The notes beneath the pieces are model-generated. The model was given only the letters and a program-made list of their open reading frames with translations. It was not told where the DNA came from and did no database searches. DNA of 47,691 bases. Source: JAYFRC01 sp034926415. GTDB lineage: Bacteria; Bacillota; Clostridia; Oscillospirales; Oscillospiraceae. Position 1 is the first letter of the stretch, and every line of letters starts with the position of its first letter. Positions 35,021-43,837 of this stretch are shown here, in pieces. The stretch covers positions 1 to 47,691 of the forward strand of contig JAYFRC010000056.1 in assembly GCA_034926415.1 (NCBI GenBank). The letters run 5' to 3'. The position numbers and the translations under genes were made by a program.

Positions 35021-35896
35021 TTACTTTTTCTCTTTTACCGCGATCCAGATTTCGCAGGTGTAGTCCGGGTTCTGGGTGTCCGCCGAGGGATACACCTCAA
35101 GCTCCGCTCCCTGTCCGTACTCGTAGTTGCTCTGGGGGAAAAACTCCGTGCAGATTTGCTTATAGGTGTTCTTAAATGCGTCGGGCATCTTTCCTCTGCA
35201 CTGGAACACCGCGTAGGTATAGGCTGGAATCTCCACAATGTCCAGTCCCTCTCCATTCAGAGGCTCGCCGCCCCACTCCGCGCCGATACCGTAGGGGAAA
35301 CCGGAATCTGCCAGCTCGTCAGAAAAACAAACGCCCAGCACGCCGTGCAGATTGTCGAACTTTCCGTATTTGCAGATTTTCTCCATAGTACCGTCCGCGC
35401 TGCATTTGTTCCAGAAAGCCGAAATATCCGCCGTGGCGGTATCGCCCTGAGGTTTTGTTACCTGCTTCTTTTTGCAGATGATTTTGAACGCGTCTTTCTT
35501 TTCAATTCTGTAATCCATGGTATTGCCTCCCGATAAAATCAGTTTTACGGACAGTCGGGAGAAGGATTTGAAGTTTCCTCCGCTCATCGCTTCCGTCGGA
35601 GTGATGCCGTGGAACCTCGTGAAGGCGCGGGAAAAGCTCTCAGGGGTGTCGTAGCCGTACTTGTACGCGATGTCGATGACCTTATCTCCGGTGCGCATCA
35701 GATCCTCTGCAGCCAGAGTAAGACGGCGCATACGGATGTAGTCTCCCATCGAAAAACCGCAGAGCATTGTAAACATCCGCTGAAAATGAAACGCCGACGA
35801 ACAGGCCTCTTTCGCCGCCGCCGCATAATCGACCTCGCCCGTCAGATGCTCCTCCGTATAGTCCAGCGCACGCTGTATCCCCGTAATCCAATCCAT
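35021..35896 (-). CDS. AraC-family regulator with a GyrI-like effector domain
   Basis: The 291-residue protein has the AraC double helix-turn-helix at the N terminus (about 1-105, with A-A-A-A-K-E-A-C-S-S and the F-S-R-A-F-T-R-F-H-G second helix). A C-terminal GyrI-like small-molecule-binding domain (about 125-285) follows. This arrangement is that of Rob/BmrR-like drug-sensing regulators. It lies next to an ABC exporter, so control of that exporter is plausible but unproved. The start ATG has AGGAGA upstream. A possible -10 TATACT lies near 35990-35995. Confidence 0.9.
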   Translation of the reverse strand: MDWITGIQRALDYTEEHLTGEVDYAAAAKEACSSAFHFQRMFTMLCGFSMGDYIRMRRLTLAAEDLMRTGDKVIDIAYKYGYDTPESFSRAFTRFHGITPTEAMSGGNFKSFSRLSVKLILSGGNTMDYRIEKKDAFKIICKKKQVTKPQGDTATADISAFWNKCSADGTMEKICKYGKFDNLHGVLGVCFSDELADSGFPYGIGAEWGGEPLNGEGLDIVEIPAYTYAVFQCRGKMPDAFKNTYKQICTEFFPQSNYEYGQGAELEVYPSADTQNPDYTCEIWIAVKEKK

Positions 35897-36169
35897 CTTC
35901 CGGTCTCCTTCCGCATGCCGTGATTCTATCGCATTTTGTCTGAGCCTTCATGACTTCCCGTGCGGCGTGATGTCAGGACTGCAAAATCCAGTATAACGTA
36001 CACGGCAGGGACGCAAGTATGCAAAACGGCAATTTCAATTAAAAGAAAGCGCAATTTTCAAAATGATATCTGCTTTGCAAAAAGCTATACTTATCAAAAA
36101 ATAATTCAAAATGCGTGACAAGCGAAGGTTGGTGAAATGGAGATGCTCTGAATGGGCGTCTAAATCCGA
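35897..36169. other. Intergenic region between the two AraC genes, no clear feature
   Basis: Apart from a weak minus-strand promoter (TATACT near 35990-35995 with a poor -35 match) I see no gene, structured RNA or repeat in this stretch. It is more AT-rich than the surroundings. Confidence 0.5.
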
Positions 36170-37015
36170 TCAAGTAAATTGTCTTTTATAATCAGCAGGC
36201 GAAACCCCATTCAGTCTTTTAAATGCTGTTGAAAACGCAGGAATGCTTTCATACCCGCTAAGCATAGCCGTTTCCGCCACTGAGTATTGCTTTGTCCTCA
36301 GCAAATCCTTTGCTTTTTCCATGCGGACCATAAGCAGATATCTGTGCGGAGTTACGCCGACTTTTTTAACGAACATCCGGATGAAATGATACTCCGACAC
36401 ATGGATTTCCTCACAAATATCCTTCAGGGTAATATTCGAATTGCAATAGGTGCGGATATACTCCTGCGCTGAACAGATATAGGCGTCGGCATTTTGAAGA
36501 AGCGGAGTATATCTGTTCATATTCGTTTTGAACTCACGCAAAAGCAGCACCGCTATCTGTATTTCCAGACTATCCTGTAACAGATTTAACCGGTCCGGAC
36601 GGCTCGATTCCCTTTCCAGGTTGCCAAATGCCCTGAACAGTTCGGAAGAAAAAGGATTCAGGAAATTTTCAAATCTGACTTCCCCGGTGAAGTCCATCTC
36701 TGCTGCTATTCTGTATATCAGTTCCGGTTTAATCAAAAATGAATAGTACGGCTTTGCGGGCGCATTTTTCAGGCAGTTGACCGTATCCCCCGGATTGACA
36801 ACTAAAACTCTCTTTTGTTCGCCGTGAATCAGTTTATTATTGAAAAGCGCTTCCGGAGTATCCTCGGATGGAATGACGATATGATAGTCGGTAACATGGA
36901 ACGTGATTCCTCCCATATAGAGCGTCGGCTTAAACATAATGATGCTGCTGCACGGATGTATTTCGGTTTTTTGCAGTATTACATCCGGAACCTGACTTAT
37001 AAAGTCCCGAGTCAT
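36170..37015 (-). CDS. AraC-family transcriptional regulator
   Basis: This is a 281-residue regulator with the usual order: an N-terminal cupin-like sensor domain (about 15-160) and a C-terminal double helix-turn-helix (about 180-281). The latter contains I-T-L-K-D-I-C-E-E-I-H-V-S-E-Y-H near 197-212 and G-Y-E-S-I-P-A-F-S-T-A-F-K-R near 256-269. GAGGGGG lies 7 bases before the ATG. It is divergent from the SLH protein gene with only 127 bases between, so it may regulate that gene. The effector is unknown. Confidence 0.92.
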   Translation of the reverse strand: MTRDFISQVPDVILQKTEIHPCSSIIMFKPTLYMGGITFHVTDYHIVIPSEDTPEALFNNKLIHGEQKRVLVVNPGDTVNCLKNAPAKPYYSFLIKPELIYRIAAEMDFTGEVRFENFLNPFSSELFRAFGNLERESSRPDRLNLLQDSLEIQIAVLLLREFKTNMNRYTPLLQNADAYICSAQEYIRTYCNSNITLKDICEEIHVSEYHFIRMFVKKVGVTPHRYLLMVRMEKAKDLLRTKQYSVAETAMLSGYESIPAFSTAFKRLNGVSPADYKRQFT

Positions 37016-37142
37016 ATGTCTGCCCCCTCGCCTGAAACCGTCATATTCTTATTGAATCGTTATTATACTACAAATTTTTATATCAGTCATTCTTTATTCA
37101 GAATCAAACACAAATAAATTACAATTTTCAGGAGGCTCAATT

Positions 37143-38261
37143 ATGAAGAAAAGGATACTTGCCGTCCTTATGGCTCTGGTCATCACAGCAGGCCTGATCC
37201 CTCATGCCTACGCACTGGCTGACGGTGTCCCGAGTTCCGTGGAGGCTGCAACGCTCAATAAAGTCGAGGTTTTAAATGATGAGGACGGGGTTCCATACTT
37301 CCAGCTTGAGGTCCAGTTTCCGCAGAGCTTTATCGACTTAAGAGAAGAGCGTCCGGACGATGGCAACACCTGGATAGATTACTATTGGAAAATAGACAGC
37401 GGATCATGGGAATATCTGGGCGGAGGGTCGACGGATTGCCTGATCGATGAAAGCTACGGCTGCGCTGTCCCAGGAAAAACGAATACTTATTACGTCTCCA
37501 ATATCTACCCGGAAAACGAAGGAAGCGACCAGGCAATCATTATTAAGGATCACACTTATACGCTGCGTGTACAGCTTGCTTATCAATATCGCGACATAAG
37601 CTCGGATGAGGATCTCGCAAACCCTTTTAAGTTCGTCTATTCCACTTTCTCAAACGAAGTCGCAATCGGCTCCGGAAACTTTTACAAGAAAATATCAGAC
37701 TGGGCGAAACCCGAACTGCAGAATGCATATGATCTGGGCCTGATTCCGGATATCCTGATAGGCGCAGATATGACTAAACCGATTACCCGCGAAGAATTCT
37801 GTGAGCTTGCCGTACTGCTGTATGAAAAAGTAACCGGCAATTCAAGCGAACCTGTAACTCCGAATCCGTTTACAGATACGACGAACCCCCAGATCTTAAA
37901 GGCGTTCAAGCTTGGTATTACAACAGGGACTTCGGCCACCACCTTCTCTCCGAATTTGCTCATTAACAGGGAACAGTGTGCGGCGCTGCTGTTCCGCACA
38001 ATCAAAGCCATGAAACCGGACGCGGATTTCAGTATAGCGGGCGTGAAGGATTTCCCGGATCAAAAAAACATATCGAGCTGGGCGGTAGACGCGGCCAAAT
38101 ATATGTTTAAGGTCGGCATTATTGCGGGCGACAAGAATGGAAATTTTATGCCAAAGGCCACCACGACAGCACAGGAAGCATCTGGTTACGGCATGGCAAC
38201 AAGGGAGCAGGCCATTGCGCTGAGTATAAGGACATATGAAAAAATCCCGGGCATATCCTAA
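37143..38261 (+). CDS. S-layer homology (SLH) domain surface protein
   Basis: A 372-residue exported protein. The signal peptide is K-K-R-I-L-A-V-L-M-A-L to A-Y-A (about 1-24). Residues 25-180 form a beta-rich domain I do not recognise. Three SLH repeats run from about 190 to 370, each with the W-A/A-x-x-L-G-I-I/F-x-P-x-x-x-I-T-R-E pattern. SLH repeats bind pyruvylated secondary wall polymer, so the protein is anchored on the cell surface. AGGAGG precedes the ATG. It lies 57 bases before a lipoprotein gene. Confidence 0.9.
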   Translation: MKKRILAVLMALVITAGLIPHAYALADGVPSSVEAATLNKVEVLNDEDGVPYFQLEVQFPQSFIDLREERPDDGNTWIDYYWKIDSGSWEYLGGGSTDCLIDESYGCAVPGKTNTYYVSNIYPENEGSDQAIIIKDHTYTLRVQLAYQYRDISSDEDLANPFKFVYSTFSNEVAIGSGNFYKKISDWAKPELQNAYDLGLIPDILIGADMTKPITREEFCELAVLLYEKVTGNSSEPVTPNPFTDTTNPQILKAFKLGITTGTSATTFSPNLLINREQCAALLFRTIKAMKPDADFSIAGVKDFPDQKNISSWAVDAAKYMFKVGIIAGDKNGNFMPKATTTAQEASGYGMATREQAIALSIRTYEKIPGIS

Positions 38262-38318
38262 CAATTTCTTCCCAAAGAATATCCGGGCTTTCAGGCAAAG
38301 GGAGACGGTAATAATATC

Positions 38319-38993
38319 ATGAGTCGGATAAAATCCAAACTAAAACCTGTTTTAATCGCCATTGCAGCGGTGCTGATGATGTTCCCCCTTACCGGCTGTT
38401 CGTCGGAAGGGGGTACGGAGGCGGTGCAGGAAACGTCTGATGAGAATTGCTGGGTCATAAAAATCGATCAGACGATTACCGCCCCTTACTTGGGTGAACT
38501 TGGCGATCAGAACGAGATCACAACGGAAAATACTGTCAGACTTGTAGCTACAAACGATAATGATTCCCCCTATGACGGGGAATTTACCGGAACCGCCTAC
38601 ATAAGAAGCTATGCGGATCTAAAAAATCAGTTTGGTCTTGGAGACGTGGATTATCTGGAGATTGACAACAGCCACGAAGCGCATGACTTTACGTTTACGC
38701 TAGAAAAAACAGGCGTCGTTCCCCTGACCCCCGTTCAGGACGAAAGGTATCATTATTGCGCGAAATCGCATTTTTTGATGCCGACAAAGGGCGATAACCC
38801 TGCTAATATGTTGGGCTCGGCGCAGGGATACCAGTTTTCAAACGAAGAAGACCTTGATTATTCAGTGACCTGCGATCTTGAGCAGAGCGAGCAGAAGATT
38901 ACCCTTAATACGGATATGTTTGGCTGCTTTGAAGGAACCATGGAATGGACAAATGAAGTGCCGGAAATTTCAGCTCCGGCAGAGGATAAATAA
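38319..38993 (+). CDS. Lipoprotein of unknown function
   Basis: This 224-residue protein has a lipoprotein signal: a basic start, a hydrophobic run and a lipobox L-T-G-C ending near residue 27, followed by S-S-E-G-G. The mature part is acidic and beta-rich with no domain I recognise. It follows the SLH protein gene by 57 bases and may be cotranscribed with it. The ribosome site is weak (GGGAG at 14 bases), so translation may be low or the start may differ. Confidence 0.75.
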   Translation: MSRIKSKLKPVLIAIAAVLMMFPLTGCSSEGGTEAVQETSDENCWVIKIDQTITAPYLGELGDQNEITTENTVRLVATNDNDSPYDGEFTGTAYIRSYADLKNQFGLGDVDYLEIDNSHEAHDFTFTLEKTGVVPLTPVQDERYHYCAKSHFLMPTKGDNPANMLGSAQGYQFSNEEDLDYSVTCDLEQSEQKITLNTDMFGCFEGTMEWTNEVPEISAPAEDK

Positions 38994-39130
38994 ACAAAGT
39001 CCAGCTTTCAATTCGGCGAAGTTTAGCCGGATTTTCCTTGAAATTCTCCTTGTCAGGTTATGGCGATTCCGTCTATTATTATGTTGTAGTTTTTTTCTTT
39101 ACCACAGCATTACAAGAGAGTGTAAAAATA

Positions 39131-39163
39131 AAAAAGCTCCGCCATTAAAGGCGGAGCTTTTTT
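39131..39163. terminator. Terminator between the lipoprotein and chemoreceptor genes
   Basis: AAAAAGCTCCGCC-ATTAAA-GGCGGAGCTTTTTT, a perfect stem with T-runs on both strands, serves the convergent genes. Confidence 0.88.
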
Positions 39164-39212
39164 AACTGACCGCTACCCTTTCGGTCAAGAAACATTTAAT
39201 TCTCTGTCGGAT

Positions 39213-40037
39213 TTAATCCATCAGCTTCTCGGTACCGTCTATAAGGGCCTTCACTACGCCGTTGAGCTCTTCAATATCAGCATTGACCTTACTGACGGTA
39301 TCCTCCTGCTCTTTTATTATCTGTTCGATGTTCGCTATAACTGTGCTTTGGTTGTTTGCCGACTCCTTTACATGCCCGAATATTTCTTCTATCCGGCTTA
39401 CCGAATCGGAGGTATTTCCCGCAAGCGCGCGGGTCTCCGCGGCGATTACGCTGAAGCCCTTCCCGGCGTTTCCGACTCTTGCCGCCTCGATCGAGGTGTT
39501 TATTCCTAGCAGATTCGTCTTTCTGGCAAAATTGGTTATAAGCTTTAAAACCTCATCGGTATCGTTGATGCAGCTGTTCAGATTATTTGAAATAGAAATC
39601 AGCTTATCGTAAACGTCAGCCAGATTCTGAGCGCCCTTTTGTATGGTCTGCGACGAATCATAAACGTCGTTTATCCCACTAGACAGCTGCGACGCAACAT
39701 CGAGAACGGTGTTCTGCTGCTTCATAGACGTTACGAAAGAAACCGCTCCTATTATCTGCGACGTCTCATCGTGAATAGGCACGCCGCATGCAACGTAAGG
39801 CACTCCGGCAACGCTCGCCGGGACATTTTTCTTCATTGGCATATCGTTTTGCATGCAAAGATCCACGACCGCTCCATCAGGAATTTTGTCTCCGACATTG
39901 ATCTTTATCGGAATCTCCTCCGCCGGGACAATGCACAGATATTTCTCCTTGTCGGTGATATATACTGCTGTATCGCTCACGGTCAATGCGTTTATGTAAG
40001 AAGCCACATCTATAAATTTCTGAAGCAGACTGTTCAT
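39213..40037 (-). CDS. Soluble methyl-accepting chemotaxis protein
   Basis: This 274-residue chemoreceptor has no membrane helix. The first 105 residues form a small sensor domain (PAS- or GAF-like, unassigned), followed by the coiled-coil signalling domain. The hairpin tip reads K-T-N-L-L-G-I-N-T-S-I-E-A-A-R-V-G near 170-186, close to the canonical N-A-A-I-E-A-A-R-A-G but with T-S for A-A. A cytoplasmic receptor fits intracellular sensing. It lies near the che operon and a diguanylate cyclase in the same orientation. No C-terminal pentapeptide for CheR or CheB is seen. Confidence 0.88.
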   Translation of the reverse strand: MNSLLQKFIDVASYINALTVSDTAVYITDKEKYLCIVPAEEIPIKINVGDKIPDGAVVDLCMQNDMPMKKNVPASVAGVPYVACGVPIHDETSQIIGAVSFVTSMKQQNTVLDVASQLSSGINDVYDSSQTIQKGAQNLADVYDKLISISNNLNSCINDTDEVLKLITNFARKTNLLGINTSIEAARVGNAGKGFSVIAAETRALAGNTSDSVSRIEEIFGHVKESANNQSTVIANIEQIIKEQEDTVSKVNADIEELNGVVKALIDGTEKLMD

Positions 40038-40178
40038 ATCTAATCCTCCAATTTATGCATTTTTATATACCGGAAATACAATATGCGTACTCCCAATTAT
40101 TTCTTTCGTTATTTTATATTGTTCCAAACACGGAAGCAATGTGAGCCTACGTTTTGCTGTTTGCTCCCGCTTATTATT

Positions 40179-41294
40179 TCAGCTTTCGCGCGCTTTTTCG
40201 GCGCGTTTTGACCTGTACATATCTCTGTCGGCAAAACGGATGGCATCGCTTGGCTCCATATCTTTTCCGCATGATGAAACTCCAAAGCTTATACCGATTC
40301 CCGCGTCGCGCATTTCAGGCGAAATGGCCTCAACAAATTCGGAGCATATGCCCTCGCAAACCTTGTAAACCTTCTCCTTGCTACAGTCTGTAAAGACTAT
40401 CAAAAACTCGTCTCCGCCGTAGCGAAATGCTGCGATGAAGGAATTTTCCCATGAAAGAAGTATATTTCCGAAGGTACTCAGCACTCCGTCGCCGGAGGTA
40501 TGCCCCCAGCGATCATTGGCCATCTTAAAATTGTTTATATCCATCAGGGCGATGGTCATATTGGTCTTTCTTTGTTCAATGTATTGGCGAAGGCCCCGGC
40601 GGTTCCTGACTCCTGTAAGCTGGTCGCGCGTAGCCTCATTTTCCATTTCAAACTGTCTTAAGACCACGGCATATCTGCGCTTATATTCCCAGCTCACTAT
40701 CATTCGGCTAATTACATAAATGCACATATCGATTACTATAACGAGGCAAACGTTGATTATGTACGTACGGCTCAAAACCACGTCTGCATCCCAAGGGTCA
40801 AACAGGAAAAACAGCAGGCTGCCTGCAACTATAACGCCCGTCGTAACGCCTGTAAGGCGTTTATTACCGTAAATTGTGGTAAGCGATATTGCGGTAACTC
40901 CGCCCGCATAAACGACGACAAAGTAGCTGTGGAAAAAGCATACGGCCAGACACAGCAGTGCAAATGCCAGCGATACGATATAAGCCCTTGTTTCCTCGTC
41001 AAAGCGCGCATATTTGCATAGCAGAAACGCAGAAATGTCCACCAAAATATAAAGCGCGGCAGGATATACTATATATTTTAAGCAGTAGCTCGGCGGGGGA
41101 ATGCTTATCAGCCTCCCTTCCTGAACCAAAAACGAAAGCAGTATCTCTACGGCAACAACAACCAAACTTAGAAATATCATCGTATTGAAATGAAGACGTC
41201 TCCATTGGTTTTCAATCTCAGAAGACTCCTCGTCGTATATTCTGTCGAGCTCGCTGCCCCGCATATAGTCAATATCGTCCACGTATCGTGGCAT
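40179..41294 (-). CDS. Membrane-bound diguanylate cyclase (GGDEF)
   Basis: This enzyme makes cyclic di-GMP from two GTP. About 200 N-terminal residues contain five or six membrane helices, and the GGDEF domain runs from about 215 to 371. The active motif Y-G-G-D-E-F is intact near 305. The inhibitory R-x-x-D site expected five residues before it is absent, so product feedback through that site is unlikely. An AGGTGG site precedes the ATG. It lies between the chemoreceptor and che genes, linking motility and second-messenger control, which is inference. Confidence 0.92.
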   Translation of the reverse strand: MPRYVDDIDYMRGSELDRIYDEESSEIENQWRRLHFNTMIFLSLVVVAVEILLSFLVQEGRLISIPPPSYCLKYIVYPAALYILVDISAFLLCKYARFDEETRAYIVSLAFALLCLAVCFFHSYFVVVYAGGVTAISLTTIYGNKRLTGVTTGVIVAGSLLFFLFDPWDADVVLSRTYIINVCLVIVIDMCIYVISRMIVSWEYKRRYAVVLRQFEMENEATRDQLTGVRNRRGLRQYIEQRKTNMTIALMDINNFKMANDRWGHTSGDGVLSTFGNILLSWENSFIAAFRYGGDEFLIVFTDCSKEKVYKVCEGICSEFVEAISPEMRDAGIGISFGVSSCGKDMEPSDAIRFADRDMYRSKRAEKARES

Positions 41295-41831
41295 TTTATT
41301 ACACCACCTTCGTCCGTACTTCTTTGTTTCTCACGCGCCTTTTCCAATAAATACAGCGACTATCCTATGCCACCTCTTTTCGCTTCGGCCATTATGCCGT
41401 TCAGCCAGTGGTTTTAAAACGCTTCGCTTTATCGACCATTTACTGCACGGTAATGGACACTTTCATGGAAGCCGACTGCTGTTTGGTCGTTGTGAGCGTC
41501 GCCTTTGCTCTCTCTATGGTCGAATTTATGCGGTCGTTTATGGTTGCGGTCTTATCGTTTAGCGGAACATTTATCGCCGATGCCAATAAATTGAATAGCG
41601 GTATGCGCAAAAGGAAAACTGAGAAGGCTTTGATTTGGGCTTAAAGCAGGATATTCACCCGCTCCAATACTTTTTGGATATTGATGGTAAATAAACAACT
41701 ACGTGCACTCAGCTTATGTATCTAATTATAGTTTATATCGTTCTTTTTCAGCTTTTCCTTAATCCGTTTCGGCAATCTTTAAATAAATGAAAGATAAAAT
41801 TGCAAAATATTCGTTAATTTTTCGTGGATTT
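41295..41831. other. Non-coding or decayed stretch between the cyclase and cheB
   Basis: No confident gene. On the minus strand the segment 41445-41640 reads as an open frame ending N-D-K-T-A-T-I-N-D-R-I-N-S then T-I-E-R-A-K-A-T-L with a stop at 41445, but it has no ATG or ribosome site. On the plus strand 41408-41644 is open too but lacks a ribosome site. The rest is AT-rich. A short or decayed motility gene is possible. Confidence 0.35.
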
Positions 41832-41885
41832 AAAAAACGCGGCAGCGGAACAACTATACGTCAATGACGCCATTGTTCCGCTGCC
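41832..41885 (-). terminator. Terminator of the che operon
   Basis: GGCAGCGGAACA (41841-41852) and TGTTCCGCTGCC (41874-41885) form a perfect 12-bp stem. On the minus strand it is followed by GCGTTTTTTAAA, just after the cheB stop. Confidence 0.85.
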
Positions 41886-41906
41886 AGAATATATTTATTA
41901 AATTTT

Positions 41907-42968
41907 TCATGTCGTTTTATTAGCATAATCGCGTATACGATCCGGCACTTCAAGCAGCGGGCTTTGTTTGCACACCGCTCCCATGTCGAAGGCAACTTTT
42001 GGCATTCCATAAACAAGCGATGTAGCGGCATCCTGACCCACCGTCCAAGCTCCGGCCTTTCGCATCTCAAGCAAGCCGCGCGCTCCGTCGTCACCCATTC
42101 CAGTCAGTATGATCCCCATTGCATTGCTGCCGGCGCATTTTGCGACTGATCTGAACAGGACGTCCACGGACGGCCGATGGCCGGTGACCTTTTGGCCCTC
42201 TACTATTTTTATGGTATAGCCTTCGCCGGAAGCGGCGCGCACAATATTCATATGGAAATCTCCCGGCGCTATATAGACCGTCCCCTCTTCGACATGCTGA
42301 TTGTCGCGGGCTTCCACCACACGCAGCTTGCAGCTCAAGTCGAGCCGCTTAGCGTACATATTAGTGAAATCCTTTGGCATATGCTGGACTATAACGATAC
42401 CCGGCATATCGGCCGGAAGCCTGTTTATGACTTCTGAAATTGCCTGAGCGCCGCCCATCGAAGCGCCTATGGCTATAATCTTTCGCGAATCGAAGCGTCT
42501 GGGCAGCGCAGTCCCCTTTTCGGACGCGTCATTCTTTCGCAGTTTCTCTTCTGTGTACATCTTCTGCCGGCGTATCTTGCGTTCCATAGCCTGGTTCAAT
42601 GCTATGCGAAGCCGGATGTTAATATCCACTCCGTCAAAATCTCCGTCTTCCCCGCACAAATAGATTGTCAGCAGCTTATCCGGCGTATCCGTACTGCCCG
42701 AAGATCGCTTGCTGCACAATATGACGAACGGAAGTATGCGGCTCGTAGCCTGACGCAGCGCCCATGTTTCAAGCACCGTAGTGCATTCGTCGGTCATTAT
42801 CAGGACTATGTCCGTACGCTCCCTGTCTATGGCCGCGGCCGCTTCGGCAGTGTTAATTCCAACACGCCGCACTTTATAGCGCCCGTTTTTCGTGAGTGTA
42901 TGGAGCCATCCCAGTGAACTGAGGCTGTCCTCCGTCATGATAAGCATAGAGTAGCTCACCGCGACCAT
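41907..42968 (-). CDS. cheB: CheB protein-glutamate methylesterase with a degenerate receiver
   Basis: CheB removes methyl groups from chemoreceptors. The C-terminal esterase domain (about 165-353) has its full triad: Ser in G-A-S-M-G-G, His in V-Q-H-M-P and Asp in G-M-G-D-D-G-A. The N-terminal receiver-like domain (1-115) lacks the phosphate-accepting aspartate: the usual V-L-L-D reads V-L-I-M, and the conserved lysine near the C-terminal strand is not visible. So control by CheA phosphorylation may be lost or different. It is the last gene of the operon, 6 bases after cheR. Confidence 0.92.
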   Translation of the reverse strand: MVAVSYSMLIMTEDSLSSLGWLHTLTKNGRYKVRRVGINTAEAAAAIDRERTDIVLIMTDECTTVLETWALRQATSRILPFVILCSKRSSGSTDTPDKLLTIYLCGEDGDFDGVDINIRLRIALNQAMERKIRRQKMYTEEKLRKNDASEKGTALPRRFDSRKIIAIGASMGGAQAISEVINRLPADMPGIVIVQHMPKDFTNMYAKRLDLSCKLRVVEARDNQHVEEGTVYIAPGDFHMNIVRAASGEGYTIKIVEGQKVTGHRPSVDVLFRSVAKCAGSNAMGIILTGMGDDGARGLLEMRKAGAWTVGQDAATSLVYGMPKVAFDMGAVCKQSPLLEVPDRIRDYANKTT

Positions 42969-42974
42969 AATCCG

Positions 42975-43787
42975 TCACCTCTCTTTGTAGAATATGGAAG
43001 GCCGGATCATTTTGAAACCGATCTCTGCCGCAGGAATAGTCTCGCTCATTCCAACAAACAGATAGCCGCCCGGATTCAACGCATTAAAATACTTTTTTGC
43101 AAGCTGCCTGCTTATATCAGATGTAAAATATATCATCACATTCCGGCAGAAAATTATATCAAAATTATGGAACGCAAGCGGAAACGGCTCTATAAGATTC
43201 AGCTTTGAAAATGTTACTGCGCCTGATATCTCCGGCACAACCTTCCATTTTCCCGGCTCATCCGTTTTTCTGAGATACTTGCTCTGGAAATCCGGCGGCA
43301 GATTCTTTAAGGAACTGTCGGCATATACGGCGGCTCTCGCCTCCCTGAGCGCATCGTCGGAAATGTCCGTTGCCTGAAAATGGAAAGCCGGAAAACGTCT
43401 TGATTTCAATGCCTCTTCGCGCAGGAACATCGCCGCCGTGTACACCTCGTCACCCGAGGAGCAGCCGGCGCTCCATATCTTTAGATTGTTCTTAACCGGA
43501 TTTTTCTTCTGTATGGAAGGGATAGCCGTCTTGACCATGAAATCGTAATGTATCCCCTCGCGCAGAAAAAACGTAAAGTTAGTCGTAAGCCTTGTGACCA
43601 TCTCCTGCTGAAGCGTCGGATTGGACATCGCGTAGGAGAGATAATCGTGAAAGCTGCCAAACCCGTTCTTGTCTACCAGTGAAGTCAGCCGACCTTCTAC
43701 CAGGACCCGCTTCTTCTCAAGGTTTATTCCATAGGTCCTTAGCATAAAGTCCCTTATAAGCGTAAAATCTCTATCATCTATCGCCAA
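42975..43787 (-). CDS. cheR: CheR chemoreceptor methyltransferase
   Basis: CheR adds methyl groups from S-adenosylmethionine to receptor glutamates. The N-terminal helical domain (about 1-75) is followed by the SAM-binding domain, with the loop S-A-G-C-S-S-G-D-E-V near 105-114 and I-I-F-C-R-N-V-M-I-Y near 209-218. The 270 residues are the usual length. No TPR extension is present. It lies between cheW and cheB. Confidence 0.95.
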   Translation of the reverse strand: MAIDDRDFTLIRDFMLRTYGINLEKKRVLVEGRLTSLVDKNGFGSFHDYLSYAMSNPTLQQEMVTRLTTNFTFFLREGIHYDFMVKTAIPSIQKKNPVKNNLKIWSAGCSSGDEVYTAAMFLREEALKSRRFPAFHFQATDISDDALREARAAVYADSSLKNLPPDFQSKYLRKTDEPGKWKVVPEISGAVTFSKLNLIEPFPLAFHNFDIIFCRNVMIYFTSDISRQLAKKYFNALNPGGYLFVGMSETIPAAEIGFKMIRPSIFYKER

Positions 43788-43837
43788 ACTGCTGACCCTC
43801 CCCGAACGGCAGCGCGCATGTCGGCTTTCCCGCTTTA

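Noticed and set aside
41570..41590. A sigma-28-like -10 (GGCGATAA) on the minus strand near the che genes
   Set aside because: The expected TAAA element at the right distance is missing, so support is insufficient.
41408..41644. A 78-residue plus-strand reading frame between the cyclase and cheB
   Set aside because: No ribosome site, composition unlike the neighbours, and the opposite strand is open too. I describe the region but do not call a gene.
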